Shown piece after piece: positions 25,765-32,359 of a DNA stretch of 64,000 nt. Numbering within the stretch: position 1 is the stretch's first letter; each line of letters starts with the position of its first letter. The stretch covers positions 38,467 through 102,466 of the forward strand of contig NZ_AEEA01000007.1 of NCBI RefSeq assembly GCF_000297095.1, read 5' to 3'. The stretch comes from Treponema primitia ZAS-1. Lineage in GTDB: Bacteria; Spirochaetota; Spirochaetia; Treponematales; Breznakiellaceae. The translations under genes and the position numbers were made by a program. The notes beneath the pieces are model-generated. The model did not search any database and had not been told where the DNA came from. It saw nothing but the letters and a program-made list of their open reading frames with translations.

Positions 25765-25941
25765 CTATTTTTCTCTATGCCTGGACGCGCCTAATCCCTT
25801 TTTGGGGTCCGGTTCCTTTGCGGCAATGGAATTTTGGATTAACACCAGATTACGATAGATAAATTTGAGGAATTGTTTACTCTTATAGGGGAGCTGCCGG
25901 TAGGTCTCCAGGGGGAAATCGGAAATTTCGCCAGTTTTCAC
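25765..25941 (-). CDS. Small 58-residue protein, unknown function, divergent from a repressor gene
   Basis: A GTG at 25941 with AGGAG exactly 7 bases upstream opens a 58-codon frame ending in TAG at 25765. The product begins MKTGEISDFPLETYRQLPYK and continues with SKQFLKFIYRNLVLIQNSIAAK and a basic tail. There is no signal peptide or membrane helix. A near-consensus promoter lies directly upstream, with an inverted repeat inside it. The gene faces an XRE-type repressor, an arrangement common in small regulatory or prophage-derived switches. I do not recognise a family. Confidence 0.68.
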   Translation of the reverse strand: MKTGEISDFPLETYRQLPYKSKQFLKFIYRNLVLIQNSIAAKEPDPKKGLGASRHREK

Positions 25942-25964
25942 AAAGAAACTCCTATTTGTATCAT

Positions 25965-25993
25965 ATAATAAAGGTACAATGCAACATTGTCAA
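25965..25993 (-). promoter_or_regulatory. Strong promoter of the 58-residue gene
   Basis: TTGACA (25993-25988), 17 bases, TATTAT (25970-25965) on the minus strand. The start codon is 24 bases below the -10 box, leaving room for the AGGAG site. Confidence 0.75.
25976..25990. promoter_or_regulatory. Candidate operator between the small gene and the repressor
   Basis: ACAATG-CAA-CATTGT is a perfect inverted repeat (6+3+6) filling the spacer of the leftward promoter, with an extra CAATG half-site at 25991-25995. It is the natural target for the divergent XRE protein. Confidence 0.65.
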
Positions 25994-26021
25994 TGCTATT
26001 CTTGTTTTAATGCCATTTCTT

Positions 26022-26030
26022 TGCTATTTT
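26022..26030 (+). promoter_or_regulatory. Extended -10 promoter of the XRE repressor gene
   Basis: TGCTATTTT has the TGn extension plus TATTTT (26025-26030). A weak TTGTTT lies 18 bases upstream. The ATG follows after 6 bases, so the message is probably leaderless, as for many phage repressors. Confidence 0.45.
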
Positions 26031-26036
26031 GATTTT

Positions 26037-26399
26037 ATGAATAAGGGATCAGTTAATAGCAGACTTCTGGAATTGAGGAAAAAGCTGAACCTTAGTCAAC
26101 TGGACTTTGGCAAAGCAATTTCTGTTTCCCGTTCCCAAGTAGCGCTGCTCGAAAAATCCCAGCGTACCGTAAACGACCGTCATATCAGGCTTATTTCTTC
26201 CACGTTTTCAGTTAACCCGGCATGGCTCAGGACTGGGGAGGGGAATATGTTTATTACCCAGGAAGATGCGGATAGCTGGCAAAAGGACGAAAAGGAAATA
26301 ATTGGCTTTTATAAGCAGCTTATGCCTGAAGTCCAGGTTTTTGCCCGCAATGTCCTTAAAAATTTAGCGGAAATGAACGGCAAAATCCTTAAAAAATGA
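26037..26399 (+). CDS. XRE-family repressor (phage-repressor type helix-turn-helix)
   Basis: From the ATG at 26037 the product has 120 residues; a longer frame to 25956 has no protein character. Residues 5-70 form the helix-turn-helix: NSRLLELRKKLNLSQLDFGKAISVSRSQVALLEKSQRTVNDRHIRLISSTFSVNPAWLRTGEG. The C-terminal 40 residues are helical and probably dimerise. No peptidase domain is present. No Shine-Dalgarno sequence precedes the ATG. It probably controls the 58-residue gene and perhaps itself. The downstream flavin-enzyme genes start 27 bases later on the same strand. Confidence 0.85.
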   Translation: MNKGSVNSRLLELRKKLNLSQLDFGKAISVSRSQVALLEKSQRTVNDRHIRLISSTFSVNPAWLRTGEGNMFITQEDADSWQKDEKEIIGFYKQLMPEVQVFARNVLKNLAEMNGKILKK

Positions 26400-26425
26400 A
26401 TAGGTTATCCAAAGGAGCGTGATTA

Positions 26426-27013
26426 ATGGATATCTTTCTTCAAATATGGGGAGGCGGCGCTTACCTTCTGGCAAAAATTTTGCTTTCCCATGCCGAAGGG
26501 CTACGGGAGGATCGAACATGGCGCATGGCAGGCTGGTCTATGTATTTGCTCGGCCTTCCCGCCTGGGTCATTTTATTGGCCGGCAGGCATAATTGGATCG
26601 CCGCCGCAAACGAAGCGGGAGGCGGCCCCGCTCTGCTGCTCGGTCTGGTCTTAGCCTGGAAAAGACTTGATAGGGCGCCGAAATTTTTTGATTGGGCCGT
26701 CAGGATCTTTACCTACATCATGATTGTACTAGGAACCACCTACAGTCTCTACTCCTTTGGCGGCCTCACTGCCTTCTCCCAGGCGCTTGAAATTGGCGTT
26801 ACCATAGGATTCCTCCTGGGAAGTTTTCTCCTGGCCGGGAAAAACCCCGCAGGATGGCTGTTTTATGGACTGATGATTATCAGCATGGGCAGTTTAATGT
26901 TTATTCAGGGTAAGATAATTCTGATTATCCAACAGGGAGTTTCACTGATTTTTGTGATCAGCGGTTTCGTACGGGCACTGGGGAGAAATACTAAAATCGG
27001 GAGAGGATTATGA
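26426..27013 (+). CDS. Multi-pass membrane protein, unknown function
   Basis: The 195-residue protein has about six hydrophobic helices, with a Gly/Ala-rich loop (NEAGGGPALLLG) and a Lys/Arg-rich connector (AWKRLDRAPKFFDW). AAGGAG lies before the ATG. Its stop overlaps the next start (ATGA), so it is coupled to the flavin oxidoreductase. The layout is reminiscent of small solute carriers such as PnuC, but no diagnostic motif is visible. Confidence 0.75.
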   Translation: MDIFLQIWGGGAYLLAKILLSHAEGLREDRTWRMAGWSMYLLGLPAWVILLAGRHNWIAAANEAGGGPALLLGLVLAWKRLDRAPKFFDWAVRIFTYIMIVLGTTYSLYSFGGLTAFSQALEIGVTIGFLLGSFLLAGKNPAGWLFYGLMIISMGSLMFIQGKIILIIQQGVSLIFVISGFVRALGRNTKIGRGL

Positions 27014-27996
27014 AAACATTATTTGATAGTACTAAATTAGGCGAATTAACATTAAAAAACAGATTTATCCGTGCGGCTATTCATGAAAAAGTATCCCAGG
27101 GGCAAATAAATGATACTATTTATGATACCTATACTAAACTTGCCCAAGGCGGCGTGGGAACTATTATTACCGGTTTTACCTTAGTCGATGAAAGGGAAAA
27201 GCAGTTCCCTTTGATGGCATTTTACGATGATACGTTTTTCAACGGACATAAAATGTTGGTCGATTTAGTTCATAAGAACGACACAAACATCATTTTGCAA
27301 TTGGTCTACGTTGGGTCCTATGTCATGGGCGATTCCACGGAAATGACTATTTTGGGGCCAAGCGCGGTTGAAAATAAAAATACAAAAATTATACCCGCAG
27401 AAATTACCGTTGAACAAATAAAAAAAATACAAACAAAATTTGCCGACGCTGCTTTAAGGGCAAAAGGCGCAGGCTATGACGGCATTGAGCTCCATGCGGC
27501 GCATGGCTTTTTGCTCAGCCAGTTTATGACGCCCTATTATAATTGCAGGGAAGATTTGTATGGGGGGACTGTTCAAAACAGATCCCGAATGACCTTAGAA
27601 ACCTATGACCTTATCCGTAAAACGGTTGGCAATGATTTTTCTATTTGGATAAAAATAAATGTTACCGATGGTTTTGAAAACGGCGTATCCTTTGATGATG
27701 TTTTATATTTATGTAAAGAATTAACCAAACGGGGAATCAATGCCATTGAAATAAGCGGATCGTGGGCAAAATTTACACTAGAAACAACATCTTTTTTCAA
27801 AGACGAAGCCGCAAGAATCGCTGCCGAAAACGATACGGCAGTAATTTTAACCGGCGGAAATAAATACTTCAAAGAAATGACTGAAATTGTAAACGCTACA
27901 AAAATTGCATATTTTGGTATGGCCAGGCCGTTTATGAAGGAACCGGATTTGATAAATCGGTTTGAAAAGGAATTCAGGAACACGCAGGTACATTAA
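27010..27996 (+). CDS. NADH:flavin oxidoreductase, old yellow enzyme family
   Basis: The 328-residue protein is the FMN barrel of the family: LGELTLKNRFIRAAIHE near the N-terminus, GYDGIELHAAHGFLLSQFMTPYYNCREDLYGGTVQNRSRM in the middle with the catalytic His pair region, and late AVILTGGNKYF and GMARPFMKEPDLINRF. It reduces activated C=C or related bonds with NAD(P)H. It lacks the C-terminal FeS/FAD half of dienoyl-CoA reductases. The DNA is more AT-rich than the core genes, which fits acquisition by transfer. One base separates it from the flavin reductase gene. Confidence 0.9.
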   Translation: MKTLFDSTKLGELTLKNRFIRAAIHEKVSQGQINDTIYDTYTKLAQGGVGTIITGFTLVDEREKQFPLMAFYDDTFFNGHKMLVDLVHKNDTNIILQLVYVGSYVMGDSTEMTILGPSAVENKNTKIIPAEITVEQIKKIQTKFADAALRAKGAGYDGIELHAAHGFLLSQFMTPYYNCREDLYGGTVQNRSRMTLETYDLIRKTVGNDFSIWIKINVTDGFENGVSFDDVLYLCKELTKRGINAIEISGSWAKFTLETTSFFKDEAARIAAENDTAVILTGGNKYFKEMTEIVNATKIAYFGMARPFMKEPDLINRFEKEFRNTQVH

Positions 27997-27997
27997 A

Positions 27998-28540
27998 ATG
28001 AAAGTATTTCCTTTACACAAAGCATTTACGCTTTTGGAACCCGGTCCGGTGGTTTTGGTTACAAGCGTCGATAAGGGCAAACAAAACATTATGACCCTGT
28101 CTTGGACCATGGTCATTGATTTTACCCCCCGCTTTGCCTTTTTAACCGGTCCTTGGAATTATTCCTACGAAGCGCTCATAAAAACAAAGGAGTGTGTGAT
28201 TAGTATACCCACGGTTGACATGGCTAAAACGGTTGTGAAAATTGGCTCCTGTTCCGGCGCAGAGCTGGATAAATTTAAAAAGTTCAAACTTACACCGTTA
28301 AAAGCAAAGTTTGTCGATGCCCCTTTAATACAGGAGTGTTATGCAAATATAGAGTGCCGTATCGTAGATCATGTTAAAAAGCACAATTTATTTATTCTGG
28401 ATGCGGTTGCAGCCTGGATTGATAACAAGCATACAGAAAAAAGATGCTTCCACGCTGTTGGGGACGGCAGATTTATTGTTGATGGGGAAAAAATAAACCA
28501 TCGGCGGATTATGTTTGAAAAATTGCCCGAAGGGGTGTAA
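27998..28540 (+). CDS. Flavin reductase-like FMN-binding protein
   Basis: From the ATG at 27998 the protein has 180 residues; a start at 27962 would overlap the upstream gene. It shows the split-barrel FMN family pattern: GPVVLVTSVDKGKQNIMTLSWTMVIDFTPRFAFLTGPWNYSYEALIKTKECVISIPT, then GSCSGAELDKFKKFKLTPLKAKFVDAPLIQECYANIEC. It probably binds FMN and reduces it or a substrate for the neighbouring oxidoreductase. The gap to the upstream gene is one base. Confidence 0.88.
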   Translation: MKVFPLHKAFTLLEPGPVVLVTSVDKGKQNIMTLSWTMVIDFTPRFAFLTGPWNYSYEALIKTKECVISIPTVDMAKTVVKIGSCSGAELDKFKKFKLTPLKAKFVDAPLIQECYANIECRIVDHVKKHNLFILDAVAAWIDNKHTEKRCFHAVGDGRFIVDGEKINHRRIMFEKLPEGV

Positions 28541-28566
28541 GATTAATCATAGTGATTCATTTTTGG

Positions 28567-28648
28567 AGCCACCATGAGGTCCGGTGGACTAAAGTCCGAG
28601 TCTTCCGGGGGGATTGCCCCGAGGAGAATTAAGTCCGCGCCGGGAAGT
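28567..28648 (-). pseudogene. Fragment of a retropepsin-like gene
   Basis: On the minus strand this stretch encodes LPGADLILLGAIPPEDSDF followed by DLMV, closely matching the C-terminal part of the intact gene at 29311-29727 (LPGADLILLGAIPLEDMDLMV) with a short insertion. The DNA of 28600-28646 is almost identical to 29389-29435. The rest of the gene is missing. It is a relic of duplication. Confidence 0.8.
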
Positions 28649-28771
28649 ATGTGTAAATAATTCATAAGCGTGTAATTATTATACAGAACAGTTATTTTAA
28701 ACATTAATGAAGGATATTAAAAACAAACCATTTTTATCGTATTTCTTGAAAATAACCAGCAAAAAATGACT

Positions 28772-28787
28772 TGGCATGATATTTGCT
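28772..28787 (+). promoter_or_regulatory. Candidate sigma54 promoter of the small secreted protein gene
   Basis: TGGCATG-ATAT-TTGCT matches the -24/-12 consensus TGGCACG-N4-TTGCW with one mismatch. GG (28773-28774) and GC (28785-28786) are separated by exactly 10 bases. Transcription would begin near 28797. A -10-like TATACT (28789-28794) overlaps and is the competing explanation. Confidence 0.5.
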
Positions 28788-28790
28788 CTA

Positions 28791-28823
28791 TACTATATGG
28801 CCGTTGGCCATATAGTATTTTTT
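28791..28823 (+). terminator. Hairpin with T-run between promoter and start codon
   Basis: TACTATATGGCC (28791-28802), loop GTT, GGCCATATAGTA (28806-28817), then six T. The 12-bp stem is perfect. It sits immediately upstream of the AGGAG of the next gene, so it may act as an attenuator, an operator dyad, or a terminator for transcripts from upstream. Confidence 0.65.
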
Positions 28824-28838
28824 GTTTTAGGAGTCTTT

Positions 28839-29243
28839 ATGAAAAAGACATCACGAGTTTTCATGCTTACCCTTATCGGCCTGCTTTTTGCCGGCTCAGT
28901 ATGGGCTCAGGACGCCCCATTATGGGGGCATGGCCGGGGACGGGCGGCCCACGGTCATGCATGCCCCACTGCCACAGAAACGGTAACCATTAATGGCAAT
29001 TTACAACTTATTGAAGGACACATTGCCGTAGCCGCCGAGGGTAAAACCTACTATATAAACGGCCCGGTCAAAAGTCTCGTCGGGTTTGTTGACGGATTAA
29101 AAGAAGGCTCCGCCGTTAGGCTGGAAGGCCCCGTAACGGCGATCCCCTTTAATACCGGCGCACGGGTTTTATGGGTAACTAAACTTACCTTCAATGGGAA
29201 AACCTATGATTTCCCAACCACTGAGGATGGACATTGGTTATAA
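28839..29243 (+). CDS. Small secreted protein, unknown function
   Basis: From the ATG at 28839 (AGGAG 6 bases upstream) the product has 134 residues. Residues 1-24 are a signal peptide (MKKTSRVFML, cleavage after VWA-Q). The mature protein starts with a His/Gly-rich stretch (APLWGHGRGRAAHGHACP) that could bind metal. A beta-rich domain follows (TVTINGNLQLIEGHIAVAAEGKTYYINGPVKSLVGFVDGLKEGSAVRLEGPV), resembling a small OB-like barrel. It appears monocistronic and ends at the hairpin at 29260-29289. Confidence 0.8.
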   Translation: MKKTSRVFMLTLIGLLFAGSVWAQDAPLWGHGRGRAAHGHACPTATETVTINGNLQLIEGHIAVAAEGKTYYINGPVKSLVGFVDGLKEGSAVRLEGPVTAIPFNTGARVLWVTKLTFNGKTYDFPTTEDGHWL

Positions 29244-29259
29244 AATAACGATACAGGGC

Positions 29260-29289
29260 ATTGGTGTTATCGTAATGGGTAACACCAAT
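29260..29289. repeat. Inverted repeat between converging genes
   Basis: ATTGGTGTTA (29260-29269) and TAACACCAAT (29280-29289) form a perfect 10-bp stem with a 10-base loop. There is no T-run, so it may be a weak or factor-dependent terminator for both strands. Confidence 0.6.
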
Positions 29290-29310
29290 AAACGGGTCAG
29301 CTACCGGGGT

Positions 29311-29727
29311 TTATAAGAGCATCCCCAGTTCTTTGTCGCCGTGGACGCCGACTAGCCGCAGGTTTTTGGGATCCACCATAAGGTCCATGTCTTCCAGGGG
29401 GATTGCCCCGAGGAGAATTAAGTCCGCGCCGGGGAGAACCCAGGGCTCACAGGTCATGGAGCGATCCTTCCAGCACACCCGCACGGTTTCGGCAACCTTA
29501 CAAAATACCCATTCGCCATTTGCCAACCGGGACTCTTTCTCCCGGTCGATCCGCAGCCCTAATGTCTTCTGCACCGCTTCGTTGATAACCAGGGTCGCCG
29601 CACCGGTGTCCACTACGACCTGTACCGTTGTTTGCCGGACTTCCGACTCCTTAATAAGCCCGCGCCGGGCATTACTCACATCACCATCGTTTTTCAGGGT
29701 GATTTCTTCGAAAACTGTTCCCACCAT
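29311..29727 (-). CDS. Retropepsin-like aspartyl protease-fold protein
   Basis: From the ATG at 29727 (GAGG 5 bases upstream) the protein has 138 residues. It carries the aspartyl protease motif DTGA in VVVDTGAATLVINEAVQ and the matching C-terminal strand VLPGADLILLGAIPLEDMDLMVDP. One such domain needs to dimerise to form an active site, as in retroviral proteases. There is no signal peptide. A paralogue lies at 45863-46279 and a fragment at 28567-28648; promoters of the two intact copies are also alike. Whether it is a protease in the cell or a binding domain is unknown. Confidence 0.8.
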   Translation of the reverse strand: MVGTVFEEITLKNDGDVSNARRGLIKESEVRQTTVQVVVDTGAATLVINEAVQKTLGLRIDREKESRLANGEWVFCKVAETVRVCWKDRSMTCEPWVLPGADLILLGAIPLEDMDLMVDPKNLRLVGVHGDKELGMLL

Positions 29728-29750
29728 TTTACCTCGTTCCATATAAAGTT

Positions 29751-29779
29751 ATTATACCACACCGGGGATATTCCGGCAA
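29751..29779 (-). promoter_or_regulatory. Promoter of the retropepsin-like gene
   Basis: On the minus strand TTGCCG (29779-29774), 17 bases, TATAAT (29756-29751). The paralogue at 45.8 kb has the same arrangement (TTGCGG, 17, TATACT) in aligned sequence. Confidence 0.75.
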
Positions 29780-29927
29780 ACTGCCGGCGGGCCTAAGATC
29801 TAGCCTTCCCCGTACCCTATGTATGGTACTGCCCAGGGAAATGCATTAGTGAAACTAACGTTTTTTGAGGTTATTGCAGAATATCCTCCCGAAAAACATC
29901 TGGGACCGGGCGGGGGGCGTTGCGGGG

Positions 29928-29982
29928 GTCTCCCCCGCTGAGGGGGCAGCGGAAGCCCATAGGGCTGGAGCGCGGGGGAGAC
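29928..29982. repeat. Cloverleaf-like compound inverted repeat
   Basis: Outer arms GTCTCCCCCGC (29928-29938) and GCGGGGGAGAC (29972-29982) are perfectly complementary. Between them lie AGCCC-ATA-GGGCT (29954-29966) and, overlapping the left arm, CCGCTG-AGGGGG-CAGCGG (29935-29952). The left arm also has GCGGGGG-TCT-CCCCCGC. The structure sits in the non-coding gap before the flagellar genes. Confidence 0.7.
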
Positions 29983-29992
29983 TTCCCCCTGC

Positions 29993-30019
29993 TAATCTTT
30001 TATTTTCCTACGCCGATAA
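29993..30019 (+). promoter_or_regulatory. Sigma28 (FliA)-type promoter of the flagellar rod genes
   Basis: TAATCTTT (29993-30000), 11-base spacer, GCCGATAA (30012-30019). The -10 element is a perfect match to the flagellar sigma consensus TAAAGTTT-N11-GCCGATAA, the -35 matches 6 of 8. The GTG start is 20 bases downstream. Confidence 0.65.
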
Positions 30020-30039
30020 AGTTTATAGAGGGGTACAGT

Positions 30040-30891
30040 GTGATTAGAGGATGGTATACCGGGGCCAGCGGGATGCGGGCCCAGCAGTGGAAGCTCGATG
30101 CGGTGGCGAATAATCTGGCTAACGTGGAAGTGGACGGGTATAAGAAAGATACGGCGGTCCACAAGGCTTTTCCGGAACTGCTGATGCGCCGTATGGACGA
30201 CGATGGGGTCTACCGGCATCCCTTTGGGTCCGCCGATGCGGCGCCGATTATCGGGAAGCTGGGTACCGGGGTGGAGCTGAACGAGCTGTACACCGACTTC
30301 CAGCAGGGGGCCATGAAGGAAACCCAGAGCGATTTCGATATTGCCCTGGATGGGAAGGGCTTTTTGGCGGTGATGACTCCCTGGGGCGAACGGTATACCC
30401 GGAACGGCTCCTTTGTTTTGGGCAAAGAGGGCTACCTGGAAACCAAGGAAGGCTACCCGGTGCTGGGTGAAAATGGGCCCCTGCGGGTGAAGGCGAATAA
30501 CTTTCAGGTTGATAAAGAGGGCGGGGTCTGGATTAACGCCCGGTATGCCGACGATCCGGAGCTGATGGTGGGCCGGGAAAACAATACCTGGGACGAGACG
30601 GTGCTCCTGGATACCCTGAAGGTGGTGGACTTTGATCTGGACCGGTATCTGCAAAAGCAGGGGTCCAGCCTATATCAGGCAACCGATACCTCGGGAGAAG
30701 CGCAGGTTATGGAAATGAATGGGCGGCCCCGGGTGGTGCAGGGCTTTGTGGAGGCCTCCAACGTGGATCCGGTCCTGGAGATGGTCCAAATGATAGAGGT
30801 AAACCGCGCCTATGAGGCGAACCAAAAGGTGATTCAGAGCGAAGATTCCATGCTCGGCACCTTGATAAATCAAGTTGCAAAATTCGGTTAA
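30040..30891 (+). CDS. flgF: Flagellar basal-body rod protein, FlgF/FlgG family (FlgF-like)
   Basis: From the GTG at 30040 (AGAGGGG upstream) the protein has 283 residues. Its N-terminus VIRGWYTGASGMRAQQWKLDAVANNLANVEVDGYKK is the rod/hook helix, and the C-terminus VQGFVEASNVDPVLEMVQMIEVNRAYEANQKVIQSEDSMLGTLINQVAK is the matching coiled-coil half. The middle holds FDIALDGKGFLAVMTPWGERYTRNGSF. It is placed before flgG, which suggests FlgF, the proximal rod subunit. The longer frame upstream runs through the cloverleaf repeat and is not coding. The gap to flgG is 14 bases. Confidence 0.9.
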   Translation: MIRGWYTGASGMRAQQWKLDAVANNLANVEVDGYKKDTAVHKAFPELLMRRMDDDGVYRHPFGSADAAPIIGKLGTGVELNELYTDFQQGAMKETQSDFDIALDGKGFLAVMTPWGERYTRNGSFVLGKEGYLETKEGYPVLGENGPLRVKANNFQVDKEGGVWINARYADDPELMVGRENNTWDETVLLDTLKVVDFDLDRYLQKQGSSLYQATDTSGEAQVMEMNGRPRVVQGFVEASNVDPVLEMVQMIEVNRAYEANQKVIQSEDSMLGTLINQVAKFG

Positions 30892-30905
30892 AAAAGAGGT
30901 AACAG

Positions 30906-31703
30906 ATGGTACGGAGTTTATGGACCGGCGCGTCCGGCATGATAGGCCAGCAGGCCAATATTGATACTATTTCTAACAACCTGGCGAACGTGAACACATC
31001 GGGCTTCAAAAAGGTCCGGGCGGATTTTGAGGATCTCCTCTACCAGACTACCAAGGTTGCGGGCACCCCCGCCACGGAGGACACGGTGGTTCCCGTGGGG
31101 GTCCAGATGGGCCACGGGGTTAAGCTCGCCGCCACCCAGCGGATGTTCACCCAGGGCAGTCTCCAGAGCACGGAGAATGTCTACGATATCGCTATCAACG
31201 GAGAGGGCTTCTTCCGCATCCAGATGTACGACGGTACCTACGGCTACACCCGGGACGGCGCCTTTAAGGTTGATGAGAACGGCCGATTGGTTACTTCCAA
31301 CGGGTACTGGGTGCTCCCGGATATCGTGATGCCCGAGGGTTTCCTCCCCCAGACCATCACCGTCTCCCAGGACGGCAGGGTGGAAGTAAAGACCCCCGAG
31401 TCCGGCGACGATTCTGTCCAGGTGGGCCAGTTGGAACTCTACCGTTTCCCCAACCCCGTGGGTCTCACCTCGGTGGGTGAAAACCTCTTTAAGCTCAGTC
31501 AGGCTTCGGGGGAACCTATCCCCGGTCAGCCCGGCTACGACGGTATGGGTAAGCTGGTTCACAAGTTCCTGGAAATGTCCAACGTATCGGTGGTGCGGGA
31601 AATGGTGGACCTCATCGTGGCCCAGCGCGCCTACGAGTTCAACTCTAAAACTATTCAGACCAGCGATAACATGCTCGGCACTGCAACGAGCCTGAAACGG
31701 TAA
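30906..31703 (+). CDS. flgG: Flagellar distal rod protein FlgG
   Basis: The 265-residue protein starts VRSLWTGASGMIGQQANIDTISNNLANVNTSGFKK and ends MSNVSVVREMVDLIVAQRAYEFNSKTIQTSDNMLGTATSLKR, the classical FlgG termini that pack into the rod's coiled-coil tube. GVQMGHGVKLAATQRMFTQGSLQSTENVYDIAINGEGFF is the central motif. GAGG lies 6 bases before the ATG. Twelve bases separate it from the rod-binding protein gene. Confidence 0.95.
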   Translation: MVRSLWTGASGMIGQQANIDTISNNLANVNTSGFKKVRADFEDLLYQTTKVAGTPATEDTVVPVGVQMGHGVKLAATQRMFTQGSLQSTENVYDIAINGEGFFRIQMYDGTYGYTRDGAFKVDENGRLVTSNGYWVLPDIVMPEGFLPQTITVSQDGRVEVKTPESGDDSVQVGQLELYRFPNPVGLTSVGENLFKLSQASGEPIPGQPGYDGMGKLVHKFLEMSNVSVVREMVDLIVAQRAYEFNSKTIQTSDNMLGTATSLKR

Positions 31704-31715
31704 CGGAGAACATAG

Positions 31716-32279
31716 ATGGATGTCCAAGCCCTGGGAGCCCAGTACTTAAATAACACCCGGTTCGCTTCGCCCTTCGCGGGGCTTACCGGGGGAACCCAGT
31801 CCGGTCTTTCCGCTTCGTCATCGACCGGGGCGGAGAGCGGGGGCAATGGCGCCTTCGCGGCTCTCCTGGAAAGCGCCAAGATGGACCAGATTCTGAGCTC
31901 CGTCCCCAAGCTGCCCGGCAATGCCGATGGGGAGGGCGCTGAAAGTACTGAGCCTAAGGTGAACCGCGTCGGGGACAGCGCTGCGCCTGAAACCGAGAGG
32001 ATCCCCTTCTCAAACCGCAAACCCATAATAGACAAGAGTGGCAAGCTCTACGAACAGTGTCTGGCGCTGGAAACTTTTCTGACGAAGACCCTCATTTCCG
32101 GTATGCGGAGCACGGTCCAGAAGACCGGCCTGATTGACGACAGCTTTGCGGGGAAGATGTACGAGGATATGCTCTACGACGAATACGCTAAGACCTACAC
32201 GGAGAACGCAAACTTCGGCTTGGCGGACCTGGCCTACCTGGAACTTACGGGACAGCGGGGAAAGGTTATTGCGCGATAG
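31716..32279 (+). CDS. Flagellar rod-binding protein, FlgJ N-terminal-domain type
   Basis: The 187-residue protein has a Ser/Gly-rich, poorly ordered N-terminal half and a rod-binding domain at about 105-180 (SGKLYEQCLALETFLTKTLISGMRSTVQKTGLIDDSFAGKMYEDMLYDEYAKTYTENANFGLADLAYLEL). It lacks the muramidase domain of enterobacterial FlgJ, as is usual in spirochaetes. It probably caps the growing rod. It is the third gene of the rod block, with GGAG upstream. Confidence 0.9.
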   Translation: MDVQALGAQYLNNTRFASPFAGLTGGTQSGLSASSSTGAESGGNGAFAALLESAKMDQILSSVPKLPGNADGEGAESTEPKVNRVGDSAAPETERIPFSNRKPIIDKSGKLYEQCLALETFLTKTLISGMRSTVQKTGLIDDSFAGKMYEDMLYDEYAKTYTENANFGLADLAYLELTGQRGKVIAR

Positions 32280-32310
32280 AGAACCGAAAAAATCAATAAT
32301 TTTTCCTTCT

Positions 32311-32325
32311 AAGTAAAGCAAAATA
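32311..32325 (+). repeat. 15-bp direct repeat shared with the comEC leader (copy 1)
   Basis: AAGTAAAGCAAAATA is identical here and at 36268-36282. The surrounding 50 bases are also related, ending in GGGGCGGAG here and GGGGCAGGAG there. Confidence 0.6.
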
Positions 32326-32359
32326 GATACCAGCCGCCTATATGGGGCGGAGGTAGTCT

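Noticed and set aside
25710..25955. Possible tRNA or small RNA before the XRE gene
   Set aside because: No cloverleaf or T-loop sequence is visible; a short protein-coding frame with promoter and ribosome site explains it better.
29865..30047. 60-codon frame and longer FlgF extension through the cloverleaf repeat
   Set aside because: The frame is a by-product of GC-rich inverted repeats. FlgF homology and a ribosome site begin at GTG 30040.
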